64,000 bases of DNA from Symbiopectobacterium purcellii (lineage in GTDB: Bacteria; Pseudomonadota; Gammaproteobacteria; Enterobacterales; Enterobacteriaceae), in assembly GCF_019797845.1 (NCBI RefSeq), contig NZ_CP081864.1, positions 1,488,001 to 1,552,000 on the forward strand, read 5' to 3'. The notes under the pieces were generated by a model, which searched no databases, was not told the DNA's origin, and was given only the letters and a program-made list of their open reading frames with translations. How positions within the stretch are numbered: position 1 is the first letter of the stretch; each line of letters opens with the position of its first letter. Shown piece by piece: positions 49,166 to 58,420 of the stretch. A program made the translations under genes and the position numbers.

Positions 49166-49575
49166 ATCTTCCCTGATTAATGTAATTATCTCATCGCAAG
49201 TGAGATCTCATTTTTCGCAGTAGCGAATATCGCCTTCCTTCAACGCGCGCAAGGTATCGATGACCATGACGTAACTGAATGAGGGGATTATGATTATACT
49301 CCCACCTGTTCATTAGCAAAAACCATGACGGTATCGGGTTGGATAAGTGCTCCACGATGAGGTCGATTGTGCAGCGCTTTAGCCGCTATGCAGAAGTACC
49401 TTGGGGCGCTATTTGAGGGGCACTCCGTTATCGAACCAGAAAAGCCCCAAATCTGACCACCACATTCAACCGATGCGGAGGGCAAAGTAAGTATGTGTCG
49501 GGAAAGGATTGTTAGATTATTTTATTGAATCCAAAAGCAAAAAGCAGATGTCGAAGACATCTGCTTTTTTGAATT
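49166..49575. other. Decayed sequence between CPBP gene and tRNA-Asn
   Basis: No intact gene. On the minus strand, 49208-49290 reads as the end of a protein (SYVMVIDTLRALKEGDIRY, then CEK and stop), closed upstream by a TGA; an overlapping frame (49294-49485) supplies 63 codons in another phase. This looks like a frameshifted remnant, of unknown family. The rest is the tRNA terminator region. Confidence 0.35.
49540..49570 (-). terminator. Terminator of tRNA-Asn
   Basis: Hairpin with arm AAAAGCAGATGTC (49540-49552), loop GAA and inverse arm to 49568. On the minus strand the stem is followed by TTTTTGCTTTTGG. It begins six bases after the tRNA 3' end. Confidence 0.85.
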
Positions 49576-49651
49576 TGGCTCCTCTGACTGGACTCGAACC
49601 AGTGACATACGGATTAACAGTCCGCCGTTCTACCGACTGAACTACAGAGGA
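49576..49651 (-). tRNA. tRNA-Asn(GTT)
   Basis: 76 bases including encoded CCA (TGG at 49576-49578 on the plus strand). On the minus strand it opens TCCTCTGTAGTTCAGTCGG and has anticodon loop CTGTTAATC, anticodon GTT, and T-arm GGTTCGAGTCC. It is identical or nearly so to E. coli tRNA-Asn. tRNA-Asn genes are favourite integration sites for genomic islands in enterobacteria. Confidence 0.98.
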
Positions 49652-49669
49652 ATCGTGTGAACGGGGCGC

Positions 49670-49698
49670 ATAATAACGGCGTGCTGCGGGGATGTCAA
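49670..49698 (-). promoter_or_regulatory. Sigma-70 promoter of tRNA-Asn
   Basis: On the minus strand TTGACA (49698-49693), 17 bases, TATTAT (49675-49670), then the GC-rich discriminator GCGCCCCG expected of a stringently controlled stable RNA promoter. It is about 18 bases before the tRNA. Confidence 0.9.
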
Positions 49699-49839
49699 AG
49701 GAAGAACATGCAAAGGGCGATCGTTTGCTGAGAGATTAGTCAAATCGCCCTTTTTTTCTGCGTTGAGGCGAAAATCAGGGCAATTTAACGCCCTTTATCG
49801 CGGTCAACCAGGATGCTTACGTAGGGGGCGATGCCGTTT

Positions 49840-50601
49840 TCAGGCGGCAATCGGGTGATGGGGCGTACCCTGATGGTGGGGATGGCGCGGAGAGTGGGCG
49901 AAGTACCACTCAACCGTTTTCTTGATCAGTGCATCCGTTGCGTCAATATAGTGTTCTGGTGCTGATGCCATATCTTGTTGCAGAATTAACGGCAGCTCAG
50001 TACACCCGAGAATCAGTTTTTCCACACCCGCATCAAGCAGTCTGTCTCTGACTGGGGTCAGAAGTCGATGTGCATCGGCAATGCGGCCAGCTTTGTAGGC
50101 ATAAATACTTTCCATCACCGCCTGTTGTGCTGTGTCATCGGGAATCTGACAGGCAATACCCAGTGCGCTAAGGTTATCCTGATAAATTTTTGCTTTGCAC
50201 GTGGCGGTGGTTGCCAATAACCCAACCGCGTGCAAATGTTGCTGTTTAATCAACTGGCAGGTGGTGTCGATGATACTGATCATTTCGACATGCGTGCGTT
50301 TTTTTAATTCATCGAACCAAAAATGCGCGGTATTACAGGGAATAATAATACACTCAGCGCCAGCGTTTTCGAGGATTTTCAGATATTGAACCATTTTATC
50401 CAACGGCGATGCACCATGGTTCAAAATACATTGTGTTCTGTCAGGAATGTCAGGAATGTCAGGAATGTCAGGAATGGATACTGCAATCGTAGGAATATGA
50501 TCCTGGTCTTTATTGGCTGGCGTGTTGTTAATTAATTTTTGCATGGCATCAACCGTCGCCCCTGGCCCCATTCCACCAAGAATACCAATTAAATTATTCA
50601 C
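49840..50601 (-). CDS. Aspartate/glutamate racemase, canonical Cys/Cys type
   Basis: 253 residues. Racemase fold with glycine-rich start (IGILGGMGPGATVDAM), first catalytic Cys in IIIPCNTAHFWF and second in LILGCTELPLIL. It should interconvert L- and D-aspartate or glutamate without PLP. Two oddities: residues about 42-54 contain IPD repeated four times, encoded by a 9-base tandem repeat, and the C-terminus is a His/Pro-rich tail (SPRHPHHQGTPHHP). It is divergent from a LysR gene (207 bases), next to which a GltP-type carboxylate symporter gene lies, so uptake and racemisation of aspartate/glutamate is a coherent theme. Confidence 0.92.
   Translation of the reverse strand: MNNLIGILGGMGPGATVDAMQKLINNTPANKDQDHIPTIAVSIPDIPDIPDIPDRTQCILNHGASPLDKMVQYLKILENAGAECIIIPCNTAHFWFDELKKRTHVEMISIIDTTCQLIKQQHLHAVGLLATTATCKAKIYQDNLSALGIACQIPDDTAQQAVMESIYAYKAGRIADAHRLLTPVRDRLLDAGVEKLILGCTELPLILQQDMASAPEHYIDATDALIKKTVEWYFAHSPRHPHHQGTPHHPIAA
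50440..50475 (-). repeat. Four 9-base tandem repeats inside the racemase gene
   Basis: GTCAGGAAT repeated exactly four times (50440-50475), encoding Ile-Pro-Asp units. The period keeps the frame, so copy number can vary without breaking the gene. It sits in a surface-loop region between the second strand and the DRT motif. Confidence 0.95.
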
Positions 50602-50808
50602 CTTATTAACCTCAATACCTGAAGGAATTGAAAATATCTTCGCACAACCAGCCGGAATGTGAATTGCTAAATTCCCATCCCCTATGTATGATTTGCATAG
50701 CCAGCCGGGTGGCTATGCTTTTCCTGGCTGTGTCACTGCGCAGGCGCCACAGCGACAGTGGTCGTAGCGTCAGGCGCTGCGCGGCGTGAAGATGAAAAGA
50801 GGTGAGTT

Positions 50809-51696
50809 GTGCTTAATAACATTGAAACTAAATGGTTGTATGACTTTATTGCACTGGAAGAACATCGCAGTTTTACCTTGGCTGCGGAAAAACGCAATAT
50901 TTCCCAGTCGTCATTCAGTCGTCGAATTCGTGCGCTGGAAACGGCCATCGGTATTGAGTTATTTGACAGAAATGCCACGCCGTTAAAACTGACCGAGCAA
51001 GGGCGTCTGTTCCACGCCCATATTCGTAATACGCTCGACGATCTGGCCTATCAGTTGAATAAATTACACGGTGGAAGTCACTATAAAAATAAAATCACCC
51101 TGGCCGCCGCACATTCACTTTCGGTATTTATTCTTCCCGAACTGTTAAAAACAGTGCCAGAGCCACAGGAAAAAATATTCTATGTGGAATCTATCGATGT
51201 CGATGAGGCTGTTCTAAACCTTAAAGAGGGGAAAAGTGATTTTATTTTTTCCTTCTTTAATGAAGAACTGATGTCTGAACCTTTTATGCACACCAAGATC
51301 CTCGAATCCCATCTCTATCCGTTGAGCGCCTGTGATAAAACCGGAAAGCCGGTTTTTAATCCCCGAGCAGAAACTGTGCCGCTGTTGAACTACACCGATA
51401 CCAGCTATATGGGACGGCAGGTGAACCGCTATCTTTCCGCCATCAACAGCGAGCGTTTTTCAATAACGTTTGTTTCTTCGATGAGCGACTTGCTTAAGCG
51501 CATGACGTTGCAGGGCTACGGTATCGCCTGGTTACCGGATTACTCCATTCGCGAAGAGCTTAAAAATCGGGAGTTGGCGGTGCTGGATATGCCCGATGCG
51601 GTAATGCGCATGGGGGTTTACCTGTATCGAATGAATGCCAAACTTAATGTCGCATCTGAAAAATTTTGGCGCTACATGAAAAGCTTAAATCATTAG
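50809..51696 (+). CDS. LysR-type transcriptional regulator
   Basis: 295 residues. Winged helix at about 8-68 (WLYDFIALEEHRSFTLAAEKRNISQSSFSRRIRALETAIGIELFDR), effector domain following. The GTG at 50809 is preceded by AGAGGTGAG. It is divergent from the racemase gene and convergent with the gltP gene; control of the racemase and of dicarboxylic amino acid use is the natural inference. Confidence 0.92.
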   Translation: MLNNIETKWLYDFIALEEHRSFTLAAEKRNISQSSFSRRIRALETAIGIELFDRNATPLKLTEQGRLFHAHIRNTLDDLAYQLNKLHGGSHYKNKITLAAAHSLSVFILPELLKTVPEPQEKIFYVESIDVDEAVLNLKEGKSDFIFSFFNEELMSEPFMHTKILESHLYPLSACDKTGKPVFNPRAETVPLLNYTDTSYMGRQVNRYLSAINSERFSITFVSSMSDLLKRMTLQGYGIAWLPDYSIREELKNRELAVLDMPDAVMRMGVYLYRMNAKLNVASEKFWRYMKSLNH

Positions 51697-51723
51697 TTAG
51701 CGACACGCGATTGCGTTCATAAA

Positions 51724-51746
51724 AAAAGCGGCCAAGGGCCGCTTTT
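51724..51746. terminator. Bidirectional terminator between LysR gene and gltP
   Basis: Perfect 10-bp stem AAAAGCGGCC/GGCCGCTTTT with AAG loop, flanked by A- and T-runs, between convergent genes. Confidence 0.9.
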
Positions 51747-51778
51747 CAGTTGTGTGCTATTTCACTGATCTTGATGGT

Positions 51779-53065
51779 TTAGCTGACTTTGACTTCGTCG
51801 TATTCGACTTCTTCGTCAACGTCATCTTCAATCAATCCATTCTTCTGTTCGAGCTTCGCAACCACGGCGGTGGAGATAATGTTACCCACTACGTTAGTCG
51901 CAGTACGGCCCATATCCAGGAACTGGTCGATACCGATAATCAACAGAATACCGGCTTCTGGCAGGCTGAACATCGGCAGCGTTGCCGCTACAACAACGAC
52001 GGAGGCGCGTGCAACACCCGCCATGCCTTTACTGGTGATCATCAGTGTTAACAGAATCAGGATCTGCTGAGTGATGCTCAGGTCAATGTTGTAGGCTTGC
52101 GCGATAAACAGGATGGCGAAAGACTGGTACATCATTGAGCCATCGAGGTTGAAGGAATATCCCAACGGCAACACGAAGCTGGAGATCTTTTTCGGCACAC
52201 CAAACTTGTTCAGTGCTTCCATGGTTTTAGGATAAGCCGATTCGCTGCTTGCCGTAGCGAAGGCCAGCATGGTGGGTTCGCGAATCAGTTTAGCCAGATG
52301 GAAAATCGGTTTGCCGAGGAACAGGTAGCCAGCACCAAACAATACCGCCCACAACACTGCCAGACCAATATAGAACTCGCCAATCAGTTTACCAAAGTCA
52401 TAAATCAGGCCCAGACCTTGGGTGGTGATAGCAGAGGCCAACGCAGCGAAAACGGCGATAGGCGCCAGATTCATCACGTAGTCAGTGACGCGGAACATCA
52501 CTTTAGCCAGTTCATTAATCAATGAATCGATGGTAGTGGCTGCTTTGTTTTTTGCTTTGACATAGGCCAGCGCAGAACCAAAGAACAGAGAGAACACCAG
52601 AATCTGGAGGATTTCGTTGTTCGCCATGGCTTCCACGATGCTTTTCGGGAAGATATGACTGATGAAGCTCTTCAACGTAAAACCATCGGTATTCAGGCCA
52701 GTAGCAACCGCCGTTGTTGGCGCGGTCAGGTTCATGCCTGCACCCGGTTGGAAAATGTTGGCAAACAACATACCGATCAGCAGTGAAATCACTGAAGCGG
52801 TAATAAACCAGGTCATCGCTTTAAGGCCGACACGGCCTACATCCGATGAATTGCCCATACTTGCCAGCCCGGAAACCAGGGTAGCAAACACCAGCGGTGC
52901 AATAATCATTTTGATCATGCGTAAGAAGATGTCGGTGACCATGTTGAAGTATGATGCAACTTCTTTTGCTCGTGCGCCATCCAGAAAATGATGACAAGCC
53001 CAGCCAATCAATATCCCTAAGATGATAGCCAGTGCTATCTGCTTAAATAACTTCTGCCTTTGCAT
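51779..53065 (-). CDS. gltP: Dicarboxylate/amino acid:cation symporter, GltP/DctA family
   Basis: 428 residues from 53065 (MQRQKLFKQIALAIILG), with GAGGTCA upstream; an in-frame Met eleven codons earlier has no ribosome site. Eight helices plus two re-entrant loops: the serine-rich loop FATASSESAYPKTMEALNKFG and the NLDGSMMYQ motif mark the substrate and cation site. Imports glutamate/aspartate with protons. The acidic C-terminal tail (LIEDDVDEEVEYDEVKVS) is usual for GltP. The racemase nearby could use its substrates. Confidence 0.92.
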   Translation of the reverse strand: MQRQKLFKQIALAIILGILIGWACHHFLDGARAKEVASYFNMVTDIFLRMIKMIIAPLVFATLVSGLASMGNSSDVGRVGLKAMTWFITASVISLLIGMLFANIFQPGAGMNLTAPTTAVATGLNTDGFTLKSFISHIFPKSIVEAMANNEILQILVFSLFFGSALAYVKAKNKAATTIDSLINELAKVMFRVTDYVMNLAPIAVFAALASAITTQGLGLIYDFGKLIGEFYIGLAVLWAVLFGAGYLFLGKPIFHLAKLIREPTMLAFATASSESAYPKTMEALNKFGVPKKISSFVLPLGYSFNLDGSMMYQSFAILFIAQAYNIDLSITQQILILLTLMITSKGMAGVARASVVVVAATLPMFSLPEAGILLIIGIDQFLDMGRTATNVVGNIISTAVVAKLEQKNGLIEDDVDEEVEYDEVKVS

Positions 53066-53692
53066 AGTGACCTCATGTTGATGAATAAACTCAGGCAATA
53101 AACATTGTTATTGGCAGTCAGCAGATCTCGGCGGCCATGCCTGTGAAAAGCACGACCTGCTGCACCAGTCATGTTTTATGGGTGATATTGCCTGGGCCAA
53201 GATATTACAACGATTCTACGGTTTTACCTTTTTTTTCTTATACCTCACCATGCAAAGAGAGAAACAATTATGCAAAAAATGCATTTATTTTAGTTTTTTT
53301 ATCTAAAATGAGAATTAAATGGTGACTGTTCATTCGTTGAATAGAATGAAATTGGCATTTAAAACAGTTGGTTAACTATTGCTATTGCCATTGATGTGTA
53401 CGGTTATCATTTTTGCTTATGAAAAACGTTCTCTTAGTAATTAATAGAATGAAGAGCTGAGGGAAAAGTGTGCTGCAACAGCGCACCGATCGTAGACAAA
53501 TTCTCTGTTGCCGCATTCATTAATTGCACTCGCTTTCTGTGAGTAATATCAAAATTCGTTAATACGGGCCGCCATGGCTGTCTTCAGAAAAATGAATCAC
53601 GATTCAGATCAAGCTATGGCTATCGTATCGTGTCATTTCCTGTGGTCAGCCCTTACACTATTACCCTTAAGGATTATGGTGATTAAACTGCG
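53066..53692. other. Gene-free AT-rich interval between gltP and fhlA
   Basis: About 630 bases, divergent promoters for gltP and fhlA. No gene, hairpin or repeat stands out, and I could not single out promoter boxes with confidence. Confidence 0.45.
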
Positions 53693-55888
53693 GTGACTAT
53701 GGCGATACATTTGACGGATTCTCCATCCCGACAGTCTATTCTCTGGCAGGATACGCTGTTAAAGGTTTCCCAATCAGTGTTGCAACAACGCACAGTCGAC
53801 GATCTGTTGCAGGTTTTGCAAGGGGCCTCCTTTTCGGTGGTGAGGTTTCAGCGTGTCCATCTGCTCTGGTTTAACCCGCTACATAATCAAATTCGCTTTT
53901 ATCGCTACGATCCGCTTACCGACAAGGTGACAGGGAGTGAAGAAGGGGCTTTGCTGTCAGAAGGTCCGGGCGGTGCGAGCTGGACCTATGCCACACTCCA
54001 GCGGCGCGATCGTTTGCATTTTTTGCACGATTACCCTTATCTGGCACAGCATCCCGCCTATTTAGGCTTAAGCGATTACTGTCTGGTGCCACTGGTACGC
54101 ACGGGCGCGGATCGCGTGATGGGGGGACTAGAGTTTCTCAAGGCGGATGGTAGCCTGTTTGATGACAGTGAAATCGCCTTTTTTCAGGCGTTGGCAAGCG
54201 TCGTTACCTGTGCGCTGGAAAATATCATCACGCGAGAGCAGGCGCAGAAAGAGGCTGAATCCCTGCGCCATGAACGCGATCACTACCGCATTCTGGTGGA
54301 TGTCACCAATACCGTTATCTCCAAACTGGAATTAAAAGCGTTAGCGCAAGAGGTCTCGCGCGAGATCCACCGTTTCTTTGGCATTGATTTTATCGCGCTG
54401 GCGTTGGGGGATGGCGAGAACGAGGACGGGCCGTTAACCTACTATGCCACGCATTATCCTGCTGGAGAACGTCCTGCCGGGAAAACCTCATACCACAAGC
54501 AAGGGAAAGTGCCGCTGACGGAAACGCTGGCAGCGCAAGTGATGCAAAACAATGCGGTGGTGTTAAGTGCGCCAGGAGATGGCACGCCTGGTACGCCGAC
54601 GCGTTGTACATTGGCACAGCGACTCGATGGTGGCTTAGCCCACGCGTGTCTTTTGCCGTTAACCTTTGGCACCAGAGTCTTAGGGGTGTTGGAGTTGGCC
54701 CATCGCCATGAATTGGCGGTGACCGAGGCGGATATTCGGCTGTTGCGGCAAATTGCGGCACGTATCGCGATTGCGCTGGATAATGCCGTGGCCTACGAGC
54801 AGATCACCCGCCTTAAAGACAGTCTGATCCATGAAAATTTCTATCTGACTGAACAGTTAACCGAACATGTGCGCCAGCATGGCGATGATGCGTTTGGTGA
54901 AATCATTGGTTGTAGCCAGGCCATTCGGCAGGTGTTGGAACAAGTGGAGATGGTGGCTGCCAGTGACAGCACGGTGCTGATTTTGGGCGAGACGGGCACC
55001 GGCAAAGAGTTGATTGCCCGGGCCATACACCGCCTGAGCCCAAGGCAAGGCAAACGCATGGTAAAAATGAACTGTGCCGCTATCCCCTCCGGGCTTTTGG
55101 AGAGCGATCTGTTCGGTCATGAAAAGGGCGCTTTTACCGGGGCCAGTGCGCAACGTCAGGGCCGTTTTGAGCTGGCGGATAACAGCACGCTGTTTCTCGA
55201 TGAAGTGGGGGACATTCCGCCGGAGTTGCAGCCCAAACTGTTGCGCGTGTTGCAAGAGCGGGAGATTGAACGGCTTGGCGGCAGTAAGGTTATCTCCGTT
55301 GACGTGCGCCTGATTGCTGCCACCAACCGTGATTTAAAACAGATGGTAGCGGATCGCGAATACCGCAGCGATCTCTATTACCGGTTGAATGTCTTTCCCA
55401 TTGTCATTCCCCCGCTGCGGGAGCGTCCGGAGGATATTCCGCTGTTGGTGAAGTTTTTCACGCGCAAGATAGCCCGTCGGATGAACCGCACTATCGACAA
55501 TATTCCCTCTGAGGTGTTGCGTCGGTTAAGTCGATTGCCGTGGCCGGGCAATGTGCGTGAACTGGAAAATGTCGTCGAGCGCGCGGTGATCCTCACGCGT
55601 GGTACCACCTTGAATCTACAACTGGCCGAATTGCAGCAAATGCCACCGTCAGCGAGCGATATTCAAAAACCTGTGGCGCCCCCTCTGGATATGCCTCCTC
55701 GTCAGCCGTTGCAGGATGACGAAGTGGAGTCCGAGCGGCAAAAAATTATCCGTGTACTGCGTGAAACTAACGGTATTGTCGCCGGGCCAAAAGGGGCGGC
55801 GGCGCGCATGGGGGTGAAACGCACCACGTTATTATCGCGGATGCAGCGTATGGGGATCTCGGTGAAAGATATCGAGGAGATGGAGTAG
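53693..55888 (+). CDS. fhlA: Formate hydrogenlyase transcriptional activator FhlA (sigma-54-dependent)
   Basis: 731 residues. Two GAF domains (about 25-175 and 205-370; formate-sensing in FhlA), an AAA+ ATPase (about 405-640) with Walker A GETGTGKE at residue 432, the sigma-54 contact motif GAFTGA, Walker B LFLDEVGD, and a Fis-type helix-turn-helix at the end (GPKGAAARMGVKRTTLLSRMQRMG). It activates the sigma-54 promoters of the formate hydrogenlyase genes in response to formate under anaerobiosis. Start uncertain: GTG at 53693 or ATG at 53699; neither has a strong ribosome site. The N-terminal half is diverged from E. coli FhlA while the C-terminal half is nearly the same. HyfR is the closest alternative name. 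Confidence 0.92.
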   Translation: MTMAIHLTDSPSRQSILWQDTLLKVSQSVLQQRTVDDLLQVLQGASFSVVRFQRVHLLWFNPLHNQIRFYRYDPLTDKVTGSEEGALLSEGPGGASWTYATLQRRDRLHFLHDYPYLAQHPAYLGLSDYCLVPLVRTGADRVMGGLEFLKADGSLFDDSEIAFFQALASVVTCALENIITREQAQKEAESLRHERDHYRILVDVTNTVISKLELKALAQEVSREIHRFFGIDFIALALGDGENEDGPLTYYATHYPAGERPAGKTSYHKQGKVPLTETLAAQVMQNNAVVLSAPGDGTPGTPTRCTLAQRLDGGLAHACLLPLTFGTRVLGVLELAHRHELAVTEADIRLLRQIAARIAIALDNAVAYEQITRLKDSLIHENFYLTEQLTEHVRQHGDDAFGEIIGCSQAIRQVLEQVEMVAASDSTVLILGETGTGKELIARAIHRLSPRQGKRMVKMNCAAIPSGLLESDLFGHEKGAFTGASAQRQGRFELADNSTLFLDEVGDIPPELQPKLLRVLQEREIERLGGSKVISVDVRLIAATNRDLKQMVADREYRSDLYYRLNVFPIVIPPLRERPEDIPLLVKFFTRKIARRMNRTIDNIPSEVLRRLSRLPWPGNVRELENVVERAVILTRGTTLNLQLAELQQMPPSASDIQKPVAPPLDMPPRQPLQDDEVESERQKIIRVLRETNGIVAGPKGAAARMGVKRTTLLSRMQRMGISVKDIEEME

Positions 55889-55919
55889 GTCTGGGCTGAC
55901 CAAAAACCTTTTCGCTACC

Positions 55920-56200
55920 TGTGGGGGTAATATCCGCGTTGAATGGTGCTGAGGAAAACGATGACGCCAGGATGAGCCGCATGGATGCGGCGAAAGCCAG
56001 CGCCGTGCCGGGAGCACGTCGCTGGCGGTCCGTCCGGCGACAACGGTTTCCGAAGGTATCGCGTAGCGACACCATTCCGCAAAAAGCCCGGGGTCACGGG
56101 GTGTGGGCGACTGCACACCCCGTGTCGGGCGCGTGCCACGCGAGTGGCAGAGATATGCAGAATGGTTAGCGCACGAAACATGACGCAGTCCTCTGCATAA
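55920..56200. repeat. Composite palindromic intergenic element between fhlA and fdhF
   Basis: About 280 GC-rich bases with no gene-like frame and several hairpins: a perfect 11-bp stem CACGGGGTGTG/CACACCCCGTG (56095-56105 with 56114-56124), GCCGGGAG...CGTCCGGC (around 56008-56037), and GCGTGCCACGCGAGTGGCA (56130-56150). The stretch GCGGAATGGTGTCGCTACGC (minus strand, around 56060-56080) is familiar to me from other Pectobacterium/Dickeya intergenic regions, so it is probably a dispersed genomic element. Confidence 0.5.
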
Positions 56201-56209
56201 ACACGCCCT

Positions 56210-56228
56210 CCGTCGGGTGACGGATTTT
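56210..56228 (+). terminator. Terminator downstream of fhlA
   Basis: Short stem CCGTC/GACGG (56210-56214 with 56219-56223), loop GGGT, then ATTTTTT, ending at the fdhF stop. Confidence 0.5.
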
Positions 56229-58382
56229 TTAGGCTCCCGCCACCTCGGCTTCCTTCCGCAGGCGGGCTTTCAATGCGCTGTATTCCTGTTGCACAAAGTT
56301 TTCCGCCCATGCCTGATTCTCAATGGCTTCCAATTTCACCGCGCAGTGCTTGTATTCCGGCGTTTTGGAAATGGGGTCAACTTCATCCAGCGTCAGCTCA
56401 TTACAGGCACCGATCCACCATTGATAGGTCATGTATACCGCACCTTTATTGATGCGCTCGCTGACCATCACGCGGCTGATCACCTTACCACGGCGGGAAG
56501 AGACCCACGTCAACTGCTGGTCGCGTAGGCCAAGATGCTCGGCGTCTGCCGGGCTGACCTGCACGTATCCCGGTTCATCCGCCAGCGTTTGCAGCGCAGT
56601 ACAGTTGCCGGTCATGGAACGGCATGAGTAGTGGCCGACTTCGCGCACCGTGGAGAGCACCAGCGGATAGTCACTGTCCGTTTGTTCCATCGGTGGACGC
56701 CATTCCGTTGCAAACAGCAATCCTTTACCTCCGGGGCGGTCGAACTTGTTACCGGCGTACAGCCACGGTGTGCCGGGACTATCCTCAGTCAGGCACGGCC
56801 AGGGAACGTAACCCAAACCGGACATTTTCTCGTAAGTCGCACCGAAGTAGAGCGGACACAGGTGACGCAGTTCGTCCCAAATTTCCTGAGTATTGTTGTA
56901 GTGCATCGGGTAGCCCATCGCCGTTGCCATCAGGCTGATGATTTCCCAATCTGGTTTGACGTTGCCTTTGGCCTGAACAGCCTTATAGAAGCGTTGGAAG
57001 CCACGGTCAGCCGCGGAGTATACCCCTTCGTGTTCACCCCATGAGGTCGCCGGGAAGATAACGTCTGCCATCGCTGCTGTCTTGGTCATAAAGATGTCTT
57101 GAACGATCAGCAGCTCCAGCTCGGCGAAGGTTTCACGCACCATCGACAAATCAGGCTCGGTCTGTAACGGGTCTTCTCCCATCAGGTAGTTGGCTTTGAT
57201 TTTGCCTTCTTTAATCTTGTGCGGCACATCTGTCAGTGAATAACCGATATGCCCGGCCAGATCTTGCACGCCCCAGGCTTTGGCAAATTTGGCACGCACA
57301 TCTGGATCGGTCACATTCTGATAGCCCGGGAATTGGTTCGGCAGTGCGCCCATGTCGCACGCGCCTTGCACGTTGTTTTGACCACGCACCGGGCCCACGC
57401 CGACGTTGGGACGCCCCAGATTGCCGGTGAGCAGCGCCAGACCCGAAAGCCCTTTCACCACGTCAACGCCCTGCGTCCACTGTGTGACGCCCATGCCCCA
57501 CAGGATAGTGGCAGACGGCGCGGCGGCATACATCCGCATCGCATCGCGAATCAACTGCGCAGACAGACCGGTGATTTCCGCAACGTATTCCGGCGTGTAC
57601 TTGGCAACCAACGCCCGGTATTCATCAAACCCTTCAGTGTGTTGTGCCACAAAGTTGGTATCGTAAAGCCCTTCGTTGATCAACACGTTGGCAAACGCGT
57701 TAACCAGCGCCATGTTGGAGCCATTTTTCAGCGGCAGCCAGAGATCGGCAATGCGGGCGGTTTCGATATGGCGTGGATCGCACACGATAACTTTTGCACC
57801 GCGCTCTTTGGCTTTGATGATACGGCGCGCCACGATAGGGTGAGAGTCAGCAGCGTTATAGCCAAACACCAGGATGCACTCTGTATTTTCAATCTCGCAA
57901 ATGGAGTTGCTCATGGCTCCGTTGCCGAGTGTTACCTGCAATCCGGCAACGGAGGGGCCGTGGCAGACGCGGGCGCAGCAGTCGATATTGTTGGTGCCCG
58001 TTACCGCGCGCGCAAATTTTTGCATCACGTAGTTGGTTTCATTACCGGGACCGCGTGATGAACCGGTATGCATGATGGCATCCGGGCCGTATTTTTCTTT
58101 AATGGCTAACAGTTTTGAACTGGCAAAACCGATGGCTTCATCCCAGGACACCACCTCAAACGGCGCGCCTTTTTGACGCCGGATCATGGGCTGGGTTAAA
58201 CGCGGGGTGAGCAGTTTGGTGTCGTTGAGAAAATCCCAGCCGTAGTAGCCTTTCAGGCACAGTTCACCTTCGTTGGTTACGCCATTCGCACCCTCTGCGC
58301 CAACCACTTTGCCGTTCTCAACCAGCAGGTTGATCTTGCAGCCTGACCCACAGTAAGGACAGACGGTAATCACTTTTTGCAT
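56229..58382 (-). CDS. fdhF: Formate dehydrogenase H (cysteine variant)
   Basis: 717 residues, catalytic subunit of formate hydrogenlyase: oxidises formate to CO2 with a molybdenum (bis-MGD) centre and one 4Fe-4S cluster. The cluster ligands are Cys8, Cys11, Cys15 and Cys42 (CPYCGSGCK, GELCLKG). The active-site position 140, selenocysteine in E. coli, is Cys encoded by TGC (57963-57965), followed by His141 in RVCHGP. Electrons go through HydN/HyfA-type ferredoxins to the hydrogenase. 38 bases downstream of hydN, so cotranscribed from the sigma-54 promoter at 58955-58972. No SECIS element is needed. Confidence 0.96.
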   Translation of the reverse strand: MQKVITVCPYCGSGCKINLLVENGKVVGAEGANGVTNEGELCLKGYYGWDFLNDTKLLTPRLTQPMIRRQKGAPFEVVSWDEAIGFASSKLLAIKEKYGPDAIMHTGSSRGPGNETNYVMQKFARAVTGTNNIDCCARVCHGPSVAGLQVTLGNGAMSNSICEIENTECILVFGYNAADSHPIVARRIIKAKERGAKVIVCDPRHIETARIADLWLPLKNGSNMALVNAFANVLINEGLYDTNFVAQHTEGFDEYRALVAKYTPEYVAEITGLSAQLIRDAMRMYAAAPSATILWGMGVTQWTQGVDVVKGLSGLALLTGNLGRPNVGVGPVRGQNNVQGACDMGALPNQFPGYQNVTDPDVRAKFAKAWGVQDLAGHIGYSLTDVPHKIKEGKIKANYLMGEDPLQTEPDLSMVRETFAELELLIVQDIFMTKTAAMADVIFPATSWGEHEGVYSAADRGFQRFYKAVQAKGNVKPDWEIISLMATAMGYPMHYNNTQEIWDELRHLCPLYFGATYEKMSGLGYVPWPCLTEDSPGTPWLYAGNKFDRPGGKGLLFATEWRPPMEQTDSDYPLVLSTVREVGHYSCRSMTGNCTALQTLADEPGYVQVSPADAEHLGLRDQQLTWVSSRRGKVISRVMVSERINKGAVYMTYQWWIGACNELTLDEVDPISKTPEYKHCAVKLEAIENQAWAENFVQQEYSALKARLRKEAEVAGA

Positions 58383-58420
58383 GATGTTGTATCTCCTTGC
58401 ACGTACCTGGACGGCACCGT

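Noticed and set aside
49294..49485. 63-codon minus-strand frame before tRNA-Asn
   Set aside because: Lies in decayed sequence; I could not link it to an integrase or any known family, so it is mentioned only as part of a remnant.
50440..50475. CRISPR-like repeats
   Set aside because: Only four direct 9-base units without spacers, inside a gene. No CRISPR array or cas gene is seen anywhere in the window.
57249..58058. Long open frame (269 codons) antisense to fdhF
   Set aside because: High-GC third positions of fdhF leave the opposite strand open; the translated sequence is low-complexity in His/Arg/Ala and matches nothing.
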